Assembly (NCBI GenBank): GCA_964371865.1
Contig: CAYJOR010000103.1
Coordinates: 1 to 6,155 of the forward strand
DNA length: 6,155 nt
Direction: 5' to 3'
Source of the DNA: CAYJAZ01 sp964371865
GTDB lineage: Bacteria; Desulfobacterota; Desulfovibrionia; Desulfovibrionales; Desulfovibrionaceae
Shown: positions 1-5,691 of the stretch, piece after piece
Layout: the number at the start of each line of letters is the position of its first letter
Position numbering within the stretch: position 1 is the first letter of the stretch
Notes under the pieces: generated by a model
Told to the model about the DNA's origin: nothing
Database searches by the model: none
Seen by the model: the letters and a program-made list of their open reading frames with translations, nothing else
Program-made: the position numbers and the translations under genes

Positions 1-54
1 AGTACCTGCCTTTTAAGCAGAGAGTCGCAGGTTCGAATCCTGCACGTCCCACCA
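1..54 (+). tRNA. tRNA-Lys (anticodon UUU), 3' part only
   Basis: This is the 3' two thirds of a lysine tRNA gene, cut by the left window edge. The anticodon arm lies at 5-21: stem CCTGC/GCAGA with its outermost pair mismatched, and loop CTTTTAA, which places anticodon TTT at 12-14. The T arm is at 27-43 (GCAGG, loop TTCGAAT, CCTGC). The 3' acceptor strand is 44-50, the discriminator base is A51, and the CCA end is encoded at 52-54. The missing part is roughly tRNA positions 1-22, that is the 5' acceptor strand and most of the D arm. The anticodon reading is unambiguous, so the lysine identity is secure. Confidence 0.95.
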
Positions 55-60
55 TATTTC

Positions 61-95
61 AAAAGAGCTTACTGTTGTAGTGAGCTCTTTTTTTT
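61..95 (+). terminator. Rho-independent terminator of the tRNA-Lys transcript
   Basis: The arms 61-73 and 79-91 pair over 13 bp with a single G-U pair around a 5-nt loop (GTTGT). The 3' arm runs into an eight-T tract (88-95). It starts six bases after the tRNA CCA end, so it most likely ends that transcript. Confidence 0.85.
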
Positions 96-119
96 ATGTC
101 TAATGGGAACGCTTCTTAA

Positions 120-263
120 CGGCTCTTAACCAAAGACAGGGGCAAGCCCATTTTTTCATGGACGAATAAAGCCCATTTTTTGCTGATTTTTCGGCTCTTA
201 ACCAAAGACAGGGGCAAACCTATTTTTTCATGGACGAATAAAGCCCATTTTTTGACTATTTTT
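120..263. repeat. Two tandem copies of a 72-bp repeat
   Basis: Units 120-191 and 192-263 align without gaps and agree at 67 of 72 positions. Two differences fall near unit position 27-30 and three near 64-66. Each unit begins CGGCTCTTAACC and holds two copies of GCCCATTTTTT about 24 bases apart (first unit near 147 and 171). A degenerate start of a further unit (CTTCTTAAC) lies just upstream at 111-119. Because 72 is a multiple of three, one minus-strand frame stays open across both units and would read a 24-residue repeat, but it has no start codon before the second copy. I do not recognise the element. It could be a duplicated terminator-like or extragenic element, or a decayed coding fragment. 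Confidence 0.85.
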
Positions 264-583
264 GCAGTCTATTTTCAATGATGTTTTTAGTTGAGTATGT
301 TTTGATATATACCATTTATAAAATAAGACTTGTTTTTTGTTAAAATGAAAAATTCTCTAATTTAGAAACACATCCTAATTTTTGACTTTCCAGACTAAAG
401 TATATACCTATAATTTAGTCATAATAGGCTTTGAGATGGCATATAACTAACAATATGATAGATTGTTCCTCTGCAGAGGGATTACGTTCGTGAAAAGCTT
501 CTAAAAGCTTAAAAAGGTATATACAAAAAAAGAGTAAGGTAATTACTTCAAAAGAATTAATTTAAAAACACATTCTAGAGCAT
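264..583. other. AT-rich intergenic region without a supported gene
   Basis: No open frame of useful length with a ribosome binding site is visible here on either strand. The only structures seen are small. There is an inverted repeat AACAAT/ATTGTT (449-454 and 462-467), followed at once by a 12-bp palindrome CCTCTGCAGAGG (468-479). A doubled AAAAGCTT lies at 493-500 and 503-510. The palindromic octamer GTATATAC occurs at 400-407 and 517-524. A perfect TATAAT lies at 409-414, but no well-placed -35 box accompanies it. Confidence 0.6.
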
Positions 584-613
584 AAAAAAAGACCCCAAAA
601 AATGAGGTCTTTA
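584..613 (-). terminator. Rho-independent terminator of tRNA-His
   Basis: Read on the minus strand, AAAGACC (612-606) pairs with GGTCTTT (594-588) around an 11-nt loop. The 3' arm runs into a seven-T tract (590-584). It begins seven bases beyond the 3' end of tRNA-His, which fits termination of that single-gene transcript. Confidence 0.85.
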
Positions 614-619
614 GAAAAA

Positions 620-696
620 TGGGGCGAAAGAGGAGGTTTGAACTCCCGGCCACCTGGGCCACAACCAGGTGCTCTGCCAACTGAGCTACTTCCGCC
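620..696 (-). tRNA. tRNA-His (anticodon GUG)
   Basis: The gene is a complete 77-nt histidine tRNA read on the minus strand. It starts GGCGGAAG at 696 and ends with encoded CCA at 620. The anticodon stem CCTGG/CCAGG encloses loop TTGTGGC, giving anticodon GTG. The extra 5' guanosine opposite discriminator C73, the hallmark of tRNA-His, is present, which explains the 77-nt length. The acceptor stem pairs fully with one G-U, and the T arm GGGAG/CTCCT closes with one G-U. The D arm carries the usual AGCTCAGTTGG core. It has its own promoter (707-735) and terminator (584-613), so it is a single-gene unit. Confidence 0.97.
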
Positions 697-706
697 GTGT
701 TGAGAA

Positions 707-735
707 GTAATACATCTTCTTGAGAAAAAGGTCAA
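707..735 (-). promoter_or_regulatory. Sigma-70-type promoter of tRNA-His
   Basis: On the minus strand TTGACC (735-730) is followed after exactly 17 bases by TATTAC (712-707). Transcription would then start about 700, a few bases before the mature tRNA 5' end at 696. Confidence 0.7.
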
Positions 736-839
736 GCTTTTTTTTTGTAGAAAAAATATTAAAATTATTTTTACTCTTCAACATATAGCTTTTTATATAT
801 TAATCAATATACAAATAAAATTCGACAAAATAAGAACCC

Positions 840-868
840 TTGACAAAATCGCTGATGTGAGCAATAAA
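840..868 (+). promoter_or_regulatory. Likely promoter of tupA
   Basis: A perfect -35 box TTGACA (840-845) is followed after 17 bases by AATAAA (863-868), a four-of-six match to the -10 consensus. TAAATT at 865-870 is an alternative with a 19-base spacer. The octamer GACAAAAT occurs twice 18 bases apart (824-831 and 842-849), the second copy overlapping the -35 box. The predicted leader is about 25 nt long. Confidence 0.5.
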
Positions 869-897
869 TTTTCAAACATTTTTATAAGGATTTATTT

Positions 898-1731
898 ATG
901 AAAAAGACTTTACTTTTAACTCTTATGTCAGCATTCTTATTTGCAACTACTGCATTTGCTGCTGAAAAATCAATCTTGATTTCTACTACTACAAGCACAG
1001 AAAACTCAGGCCTTCTTGCTTATCTTCTTCCTATCTTTGAAAAAGAAACAGGAATTGAAGTTAAAGTTGTTGCTAAAGGAACAGGCGCAGCTATCAAAGA
1101 CGGTATGGATGGAAATGTTGATGCTATCCTCGTTCACGATACAGCTCGTGAAAATAAATTCGTTGAAGACGGTTTCGGTACAAAACGTTACTATGTTATG
1201 TTCAACGACTTCGTAGTTATTGGTGATAAAAACGATCCTGCTAAAGCTAAAGAAGCAAAAAGCACAGAAGCTGCTTTCAAAGCTATCGCTGACGCTAAAG
1301 CTCCTTTCATTTCACGCGGTGATGAGAGCGGAACTCATTCAAAAGAAGCTGCTATTTGGGCTATCAGTGGTGTAGAACTTAAAGATAAATATCCTACTGA
1401 CAATTCATGGTATCTATCAATTGGTCAAGGTATGGGCAAAACCATTATCATGACAGACGAAAAATTAGGTTATACTCTTACCGATCGCGCAACTTTCTAC
1501 TCAATGAAGTATGCTGATCCGGCTACAACAGAACTTGAAATAGTAGCTGAAGGTTTTGATAACCTCTTAAACCCTTACGGATATATTCCTGTAAACCCAG
1601 CTAAACATCCACAAGCTAAAGTTGAAGAAGCTACTATCTTCGGTGACTGGCTTGTTTCTGACAAAGGTAGAGCTGCTATCGAAGGCTTTAAAGCTTCTGG
1701 TAAACAACTCTTCTTCGTGCCAGCGAAATAG
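898..1731 (+). CDS. tupA: Tungstate ABC transporter substrate-binding protein, TupA family
   Basis: This 277-residue periplasmic protein should capture tungstate and deliver it to a TupBC-type ABC importer, supplying tungsten for enzymes such as formate dehydrogenases. A Sec signal peptide is visible: MKK, a hydrophobic core to about residue 18, and a probable AFA|AE cleavage after residue 21. TupA hallmarks follow: the TTTS oxyanion motif at 30-33, the VVAKGTGAA stretch near 57-65, AILVH at 76-80, SRGDESGTH at 139-147, YTLTDRAT at 192-199 and NPYGYIPVNP near 225-234. Length is normal for the family. The start is supported by AAGGA (886-890) seven bases upstream. Two hairpin terminators follow directly, and no permease (tupB) or ATPase (tupC) gene lies beside it, which is unusual. 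Molybdate binding cannot be excluded from sequence, but the motifs are those of TupA rather than ModA. Confidence 0.92.
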   Translation: MKKTLLLTLMSAFLFATTAFAAEKSILISTTTSTENSGLLAYLLPIFEKETGIEVKVVAKGTGAAIKDGMDGNVDAILVHDTARENKFVEDGFGTKRYYVMFNDFVVIGDKNDPAKAKEAKSTEAAFKAIADAKAPFISRGDESGTHSKEAAIWAISGVELKDKYPTDNSWYLSIGQGMGKTIIMTDEKLGYTLTDRATFYSMKYADPATTELEIVAEGFDNLLNPYGYIPVNPAKHPQAKVEEATIFGDWLVSDKGRAAIEGFKASGKQLFFVPAK

Positions 1732-1756
1732 TTTTATTCTTTTATAGAATTTTATT

Positions 1757-1783
1757 AGGGGAGAGCATTTGCTTTCCCCTTTT
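1757..1783 (+). terminator. Rho-independent terminator of tupA
   Basis: GGGGAGAGC (1758-1766) pairs with GCTTTCCCC (1771-1779) with one G-U pair and a 4-nt loop. The arm is followed by TTTT (1780-1783). It begins about 25 bases after the tupA stop codon. Confidence 0.85.
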
Positions 1784-1787
1784 ACTT

Positions 1788-1840
1788 TAAATATAAAAAG
1801 GAAGTAAGTGCTTATTGGGCAAACTTCCTTTTTATATTTA
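1788..1840. terminator. Long hairpin, probable bidirectional terminator
   Basis: The arms 1788-1805 and 1823-1840 form a perfect 18-bp inverted repeat around a 17-nt loop. The lower stem is AT-only and carries T runs in both directions. It would act as a second stop for tupA transcripts. It would also stop minus-strand transcripts arriving from the small peptide gene and the exporter on the right. Confidence 0.6.
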
Positions 1841-1895
1841 TAAAGACGGTGTGATAAAAAAACTACATAAGTCGTTTTTCTGTGTTTAGAGTGTA

Positions 1896-1967
1896 TTAAA
1901 TTTGTGCTAGTAGTGCGAAACCCAAATAAAGAAGAAAAGCAATAGAAAAAACTTTAGACATTGTCAT
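1896..1967 (-). CDS. Candidate 23-residue single-pass membrane peptide
   Basis: This short minus-strand frame has an ATG at 1967-1965 and a TAA at 1898-1896. The Shine-Dalgarno sequence AGGAGG (1978-1973) sits five bases before the ATG and is one of the strongest in the window. The peptide begins MTMSKVFSIAF and continues almost entirely hydrophobic (LLYLGFALLAQ) to an isoleucine end. That gives a short N-terminus with one lysine and a single membrane-spanning segment of about 17 residues. I do not recognise a family. It could be a true small membrane protein, a leader peptide, or the remnant of a signal sequence from a decayed gene; the codons after the stop open only a further 10 residues. 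It lies downstream of the exporter on the same strand, with a four-hairpin stretch between them and the 18-bp hairpin (1788-1840) after it. No convincing promoter of its own was found. Confidence 0.45.
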   Translation of the reverse strand: MTMSKVFSIAFLLYLGFALLAQI

Positions 1968-2059
1968 AACATCCTCCTAGAAATAAAACGGTTTTGAAAG
2001 AGAGTTTGTTTTTTGCAATAAGAAAACTTAGCTCTTTATAAAGAATGAACGCTTATCGG

Positions 2060-2154
2060 AAGAGTTCTACACTCTTGCCTATCAAAAAGTAGACAGGCAT
2101 CTTTACTATAGCAAATAGAAAAGAATAGTAAATGTGCCATATAGCACATTTTTT
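2060..2154. other. Run of four adjacent small hairpins downstream of the exporter gene
   Basis: Four inverted repeats follow one another. They are AAGAGT/ACTCTT (2060-2065, 2071-2076), TGCCT/AGGCA (2076-2080, 2095-2099), TTTACTAT/ATAGTAAA (2102-2109, 2125-2132) and AATGTGC/GCACATT (2131-2137, 2144-2150). The last is followed by a T run to 2154 on the plus strand, so it looks like a plus-strand terminator. On the minus strand it lies 36 bases after the exporter stop and may serve that gene less efficiently. The third and fourth hairpins share two bases. A 12-bp palindrome TCTTTATAAAGA lies just to the left (2033-2044). Confidence 0.45.
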
Positions 2155-2186
2155 GAAAATAAATATTATAAATTGTTGAATTAGTG

Positions 2187-2786
2187 CTACATAAATAAAG
2201 AAACAGCACAGTATATAAGTAAGAGCGCCATTGTAGTATTAGTAGTTTTAGCATGTTTTGTGAAAAGCACTCTGAAAATTGATCCGAACAGAGCCCAGCA
2301 AATAGTGCAAATAAAACCTGAAAAAGCCATAAATAGACATAACATACTAAGCATAATAGGATTATTAGCATAGGCCGGTAGTATATACCCTTCCAGACAT
2401 AGAAGAGCATATACATAAGCTTTGGGGTTTACGAACTGTAATAAAGTTCCAACACCTACGCCAATAGGAGCACCATCTTTTGTTTTTACATTAGAGTCGT
2501 CAATTTTTCCCGTTGCGCTATAAGTCTTATAAGCAAGGTAAAGAATATAAGCTGCACCAATATAAAGAAGAGGTTGAGTTATAATAGGTACTAAATCGCG
2601 CATAAAAATAGAAAGCAAGGTGCAAAGAGTGCTTACACCAAGCATACCAAAAAATACACCGCAGTTAAATGGGAAAGTATGCTTAAAGCCAACCCAGCCA
2701 GCTTGAGTTAGGGCTAAAATATTGTTAGGTCCAGGAGTAATTGAACCAACAAAAACAAAAACAATAAAAGAAAACCAATCAATCAT
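2187..2786 (-). CDS. LysE/RhtB-family amino-acid exporter, EamB (YfiK)-like
   Basis: The product is a 199-residue inner-membrane exporter of the LysE/RhtB superfamily. It resembles, from memory, E. coli EamB, which exports cysteine and O-acetylserine. Shared features are TPGPNNILAL near residues 17-26, an LQFVNPK motif near 116-122, a CWALFG stretch near 163-168, and a closing MALLLIYCAVSLF that parallels the EamB C-terminus. About six hydrophobic segments fill the chain, with a short polar linker near residues 90-107, as is usual. The length is normal for the family. I place the start at the ATG at 2786-2784 because GAGAG (2796-2792) sits five bases upstream. An ATG four codons earlier (2798-2796) gives 203 residues but has no ribosome binding site. 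The substrate cannot be fixed from sequence; cysteine-type export is an inference. It is transcribed away from hysBA. Confidence 0.85.
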   Translation of the reverse strand: MIDWFSFIVFVFVGSITPGPNNILALTQAGWVGFKHTFPFNCGVFFGMLGVSTLCTLLSIFMRDLVPIITQPLLYIGAAYILYLAYKTYSATGKIDDSNVKTKDGAPIGVGVGTLLQFVNPKAYVYALLCLEGYILPAYANNPIMLSMLCLFMAFSGFICTICWALFGSIFRVLFTKHAKTTNTTMALLLIYCAVSLFM

Positions 2787-2816
2787 AAAAACTCTCATTT
2801 TTTAGGGTAAAATACG

Positions 2817-2845
2817 AAGTTATTTAAATAGATGTAAGTTGTCAA
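2817..2845 (-). promoter_or_regulatory. Possible promoter of the exporter gene
   Basis: On the minus strand a perfect TTGACA (2845-2840) is followed after 17 bases by TAACTT (2822-2817), which matches the -10 consensus at only three of six positions. Transcription would start near 2810, about 25 bases before the chosen start codon. Confidence 0.4.
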
Positions 2846-3086
2846 GTAAATTGAGTAGGGTATAGTTCTTTTGCTTTATTCAGCTCCAAAAGTAATTTTT
2901 ATAAGTTGTTATTAAACGGTAATAATATATAGATAATTTATATGCTTTTAAGAGCATGCATAAAAAAATTATTGAGATAAAGAAATATAGCACAAGCTTA
3001 TAAATAAAGAAAATTTATAATATAACTCATTGATTTTATATTTTAAAGATAATAATTAACTATTCTTTGTATAATGTATAGATATC
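2846..3086. other. AT-rich divergent intergenic region between the exporter and hysB
   Basis: No gene is visible. Possible regulatory structures are an inverted repeat TTATTA-N5-TAATAA (2909-2914, 2920-2925), a small hairpin ATGCT/AGCAT near 2941-2956, and an imperfect dyad AAAGATA/TATTCTTT (3045-3051, 3061-3068). The last is centred about 65 bases upstream of the predicted hysB transcription start, a position typical of activator sites. I could not match any of them to a named regulator. Confidence 0.4.
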
Positions 3087-3115
3087 TTGACTTATGCGTG
3101 TAAATTTAGTAAGAT
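3087..3115 (+). promoter_or_regulatory. Likely promoter of hysB-hysA
   Basis: TTGACT (3087-3092) is followed after exactly 17 bases by TAAGAT (3110-3115), giving five of six and four of six matches to the sigma-70 boxes. Transcription would start near 3122, leaving a leader of about 58 nt before the hysB start codon. Confidence 0.55.
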
Positions 3116-3179
3116 AGTTTAAAGTGTTTTTTAGAGATATTATTAAAATGTAGACAATTTTTGACCTACTGGAGGTAGT

Positions 3180-4130
3180 ATGAGTCTCTCACGTCGAGAT
3201 TTCGTCAAGCTTTGTTCAGGGACTGTAGCAGGATATGGAGTATCAACAATGTTCCATCCGGCAGTACACAAAGCATTGGCAGAAACATTAACAGGTGAAC
3301 GTCCACCTGTTTTCTGGATTCAAGGTTCAGGCTGTACAGGTTGTTCTGTAAGTATTCTTAACAGCACACATCCTGCGATTGCTGACGTTTTATTGAAGGT
3401 TATCAGTTTAGAATATCACCCAACAATCATGGCTGGCGAGGGTGCACCTGCGGCAGAATACATGTTTGAAATGGCTAAAAAGAACAAAGGTAAATACTTT
3501 GTTGTAGTTGAAGGTGCTATTCCTGTTGCTGAAGATGGAAAATTCTGTGTAGTAGCTGAAGCAAATCACAAAGAATTAACCATGGTTGATATGATTAAAG
3601 AAATGGCTCCTGATGCAGCTGCTATTTTAGCAGTTGGAACTTGTGCAGCATTTGGTGGCGTTTCAGCTGCTGAAGGTTCACAAACAGAGTGCCTTGGTGT
3701 ATCTGACTTCTTGAAAAAAGAAAAAATTGCAACTCCTGTTGTAAATATTTCTGGTTGTCCACCTCATCCAGATTGGATTGTAGGAACAATCGTAGTAGCA
3801 CTTGAAGCTATTAAAGAAAATGGCTTAGAACAAGGTCTTGCAGCTGTTGTTGGTCTTTTAGACAGCGATGGTCGTCCAACTCCTTTCTATGGCAAAAACA
3901 CTCACGAAGAATGCCCATATTTACCAATGTTTGATGAAGGTAAAATGAGCTCTGTTATCACCGATAAAGAAGGCTGCCGTTACGACTTAGGTTGTAAAGG
4001 ACCTATGGCTATGTGTGACTCTGCTACCAGACGCTGGAACGGCAAAGTTAACTGGTGTATTGAAAATGCTGTATGTATCGGTTGTGTTGAGTCTGATTTC
4101 CCTGATGGTAAATCACCGTTCTATTTCTAG
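3180..4130 (+). CDS. hysB: Periplasmic [NiFeSe] hydrogenase small subunit
   Basis: HysB is the electron-transfer subunit of the hydrogenase: it carries electrons between the Ni-Fe site of HysA and a periplasmic partner, usually a c-type cytochrome. The 316-residue chain opens with a twin-arginine signal (SRRDFVK, residues 4-10), a hydrophobic stretch and a likely ALA|E cleavage near residue 34. Cysteines for three [4Fe-4S] clusters can be assigned: proximal C52, C55, C155 and C193; distal H242, C245, C266 and C272; medial C279, C293, C299 and C302. The fourth medial cysteine, where standard [NiFe] enzymes have proline and a [3Fe-4S] cluster, marks the [NiFeSe] class. So does the ending CIGCVESDFPDGKSPFY, close to D. 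vulgaris HysB from memory. GGAGG (3171-3175) lies four bases before the ATG. hysA follows after 44 bases, and the two form an operon. HysA has no export signal, so the assembled pair is expected to leave through Tat using this signal. Confidence 0.95.
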   Translation: MSLSRRDFVKLCSGTVAGYGVSTMFHPAVHKALAETLTGERPPVFWIQGSGCTGCSVSILNSTHPAIADVLLKVISLEYHPTIMAGEGAPAAEYMFEMAKKNKGKYFVVVEGAIPVAEDGKFCVVAEANHKELTMVDMIKEMAPDAAAILAVGTCAAFGGVSAAEGSQTECLGVSDFLKKEKIATPVVNISGCPPHPDWIVGTIVVALEAIKENGLEQGLAAVVGLLDSDGRPTPFYGKNTHEECPYLPMFDEGKMSSVITDKEGCRYDLGCKGPMAMCDSATRRWNGKVNWCIENAVCIGCVESDFPDGKSPFYF

Positions 4131-4174
4131 AAGTTAGTCATTATAAATAGTGTACTGTTATTAGGAGTTACTTT

Positions 4175-5668
4175 ATGGCAGAGCAAAAAACAATCCACAT
4201 CGATCCCGTCACCAGAATCGAAGGTCACTTAAAAGCAGAAGTGATTGTAGAAGACGGAAAAGTTGTTGATGCAAAATTAAGCGGTGGTATGTTCCGCGGT
4301 TTTGAACATATATTAAAAGGTCGTGATCCGCGCGATGCACCACAAATCACCCAACGTATCTGTGGTGTTTGTCCTGCATCTCACGCAATCGCATCTAGTA
4401 TGGCAGTTGAGCAAGCTTGCGGCGTTGCTACCCCAACAAACGGACGTATCACACGTAACCTTATTCAAGCAGCTAACTACTTACAATCACACGTATTGCA
4501 TTTCTATCACCTTGCAGGTCAAGATTTTATTCAAGGACCTGATGCAGCACCTTTCGTACCACGTTTCATGGATTCAGATCTTCGTTTAGATAGCGCAACC
4601 AACCAAGTTGGTGTAGATCAATACCTTGAAGCATTAGAAGTACGTCGTGTATGCCATGAAATGGTTGCATTACTTGCTGGTCGTATGCCTCACTTACATG
4701 GTGTTGTGCCTGGTGGCGTAACCCAAATTCCTACTAAAGATCAAATCACTGAATATGCAGCTCGTTTCAAAGGCGTGCGTAAATTCGTTGAAGAAAAATA
4801 CTTACCAGTAGTATATCTTGTTGGTTCTGCATACAAAAACCTTTGTTCAGTTGCACCTGGCACAAAGAACTGTATGAGCGTTGGCGTGTTCCCACTCAAC
4901 GATGACAGAAGCGAAAACTATTTCAAATCCGGCGTTTACTACGGCGGAAAAGATTATGATTTCGATCCTGCTAAAATCACAGAAGATTTAAAATACTCAT
5001 GGTTTAGCGATGAATACACCAACAAGCACTTCACAGAAACTGCTGTTGTTGTTGATCTTGATAAACCTGAAGCATATTCATTTGCAAAAGCACCACGTTA
5101 TGATGGTCAACCAGTTGAAGTTGGTCCTCATGCACGTATGTGGATTGCAAATAAAGAGCTTTCACCTACCGGTCAAAAACTTCTCAAAGATTACTTTAAT
5201 ATCGATGCTAAACACTTCCGTGATATCGGCGAAGACATTGTGTTCTCAATTATGGGACGTCACATTGGTCGCGTTGAAGAAACTTGGCACTTGCTCAACA
5301 TCGTTGATGCAATGTTAGAACAAGTAAACGTTGGCGAAAACACATACAATGTATGTGAAGTGCCTGATAGCGGCGAAGCTTTTGCATTTACAGAAGCTCC
5401 ACGTGGCTCACTTATGCACTACATCAAAATTGAAGACGGTGCAATTGGTAACTACCAATTAATGCCGGCTACTCTTTGGAACTGTTGCCCTCGTGATGAC
5501 AAAGGTGTTCGTGGTCCAGTTGAAGAAGCGATCATAGGCGTTCCTATGGTTGGAGATTCTCCGGTAAACGTAGCGCGTGTTATCCGCGCATTTGACCCCT
5601 GACTTGGTTGTGCCGTGCATGTATTGCACGCTGACGGTTCAGAAGTTGAAGTTATTAATGTAGATTAA
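4175..5668 (+). CDS. hysA: Periplasmic [NiFeSe] hydrogenase large subunit, selenoprotein (UGA 5600-5602 = Sec)
   Basis: HysA holds the Ni-Fe active site that oxidises or produces H2. The frame reads through UGA at 5600-5602 as selenocysteine and stops at TAA 5666-5668, giving 497 residues with Sec at 476; stopping at the UGA would lose an active-site ligand. Metal ligands are C63 and C66 (RICGVC), then U476 and C479 in DPULGCAVH (474-482). The family's maturation protease cuts after the final histidine, here H482, removing 15 residues. The tail ULGCAVHVLHA agrees with D. vulgaris HysA as I remember it. AGGAG (4163-4167) lies seven bases before the ATG. The N-terminus (MAEQKTIHIDPVTRIEGH) enters the conserved core almost at once and has no cysteine, whereas the D. 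vulgaris protein carries an extra segment with a lipid-modified cysteine. The subunit has no signal peptide and should be exported with HysB. No maturation protease or hyp gene is in the window. Confidence 0.95.
5603..5640 (+). promoter_or_regulatory. Bacterial SECIS-like hairpin just after the hysA Sec codon
   Basis: A perfect 6-bp stem CGTGCA/TGCACG (5614-5619 and 5625-5630) encloses loop TGTAT. It begins 11 bases after the UGA and places the loop about 17 bases downstream of it, a spacing typical of bacterial SECIS elements that recruit SelB. The flanks add only weak pairing. The element lies inside the coding sequence, as bacterial SECIS elements do. The loop contains the expected G and U but differs from the E. 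coli GGUC type. Confidence 0.7.
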
Positions 5669-5691
5669 TAATCAACGATAATTTTTTCGAG

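Noticed and set aside
120..263. CRISPR array
   Set aside because: There are only two units, nearly identical over their whole length, with no unique spacers and no cas genes.
1..263. Integrated element at the tRNA-Lys 3' end
   Set aside because: No duplicate of the tRNA 3' segment and no integrase gene can be seen in the window.
1016..1216. Open frame of 66 codons inside tupA
   Set aside because: It lies wholly within tupA in another frame and has no support of its own.
2036..2416. Open frame of 126 codons on the minus strand
   Set aside because: It overlaps the exporter gene in another frame. The exporter has clear LysE/RhtB motifs, and this frame is only its hydrophobic shadow.
3070..3075. 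Perfect TATAAT as the hysB -10 box
   Set aside because: No acceptable -35 box lies 16-18 bases upstream. The pair at 3087-3115 has correct spacing and lies nearer the gene.
3195..3230. Lipobox in the HysB signal peptide (cysteine 12)
   Set aside because: The residues before the cysteine are VKL, which do not fit the required small residue at -1, and the cysteine is too early within the Tat signal.
4323..4589. Open frame of 88 codons inside hysA
   Set aside because: It is an out-of-frame shadow of the well-conserved hysA coding sequence. The same holds for the frame at 5010-5318.
5600..5602. UGA as the genuine stop codon of hysA
   Set aside because: Stopping here removes the conserved C-terminal metal-binding motif. 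The continuation matches the family and ends just before a strong terminator.
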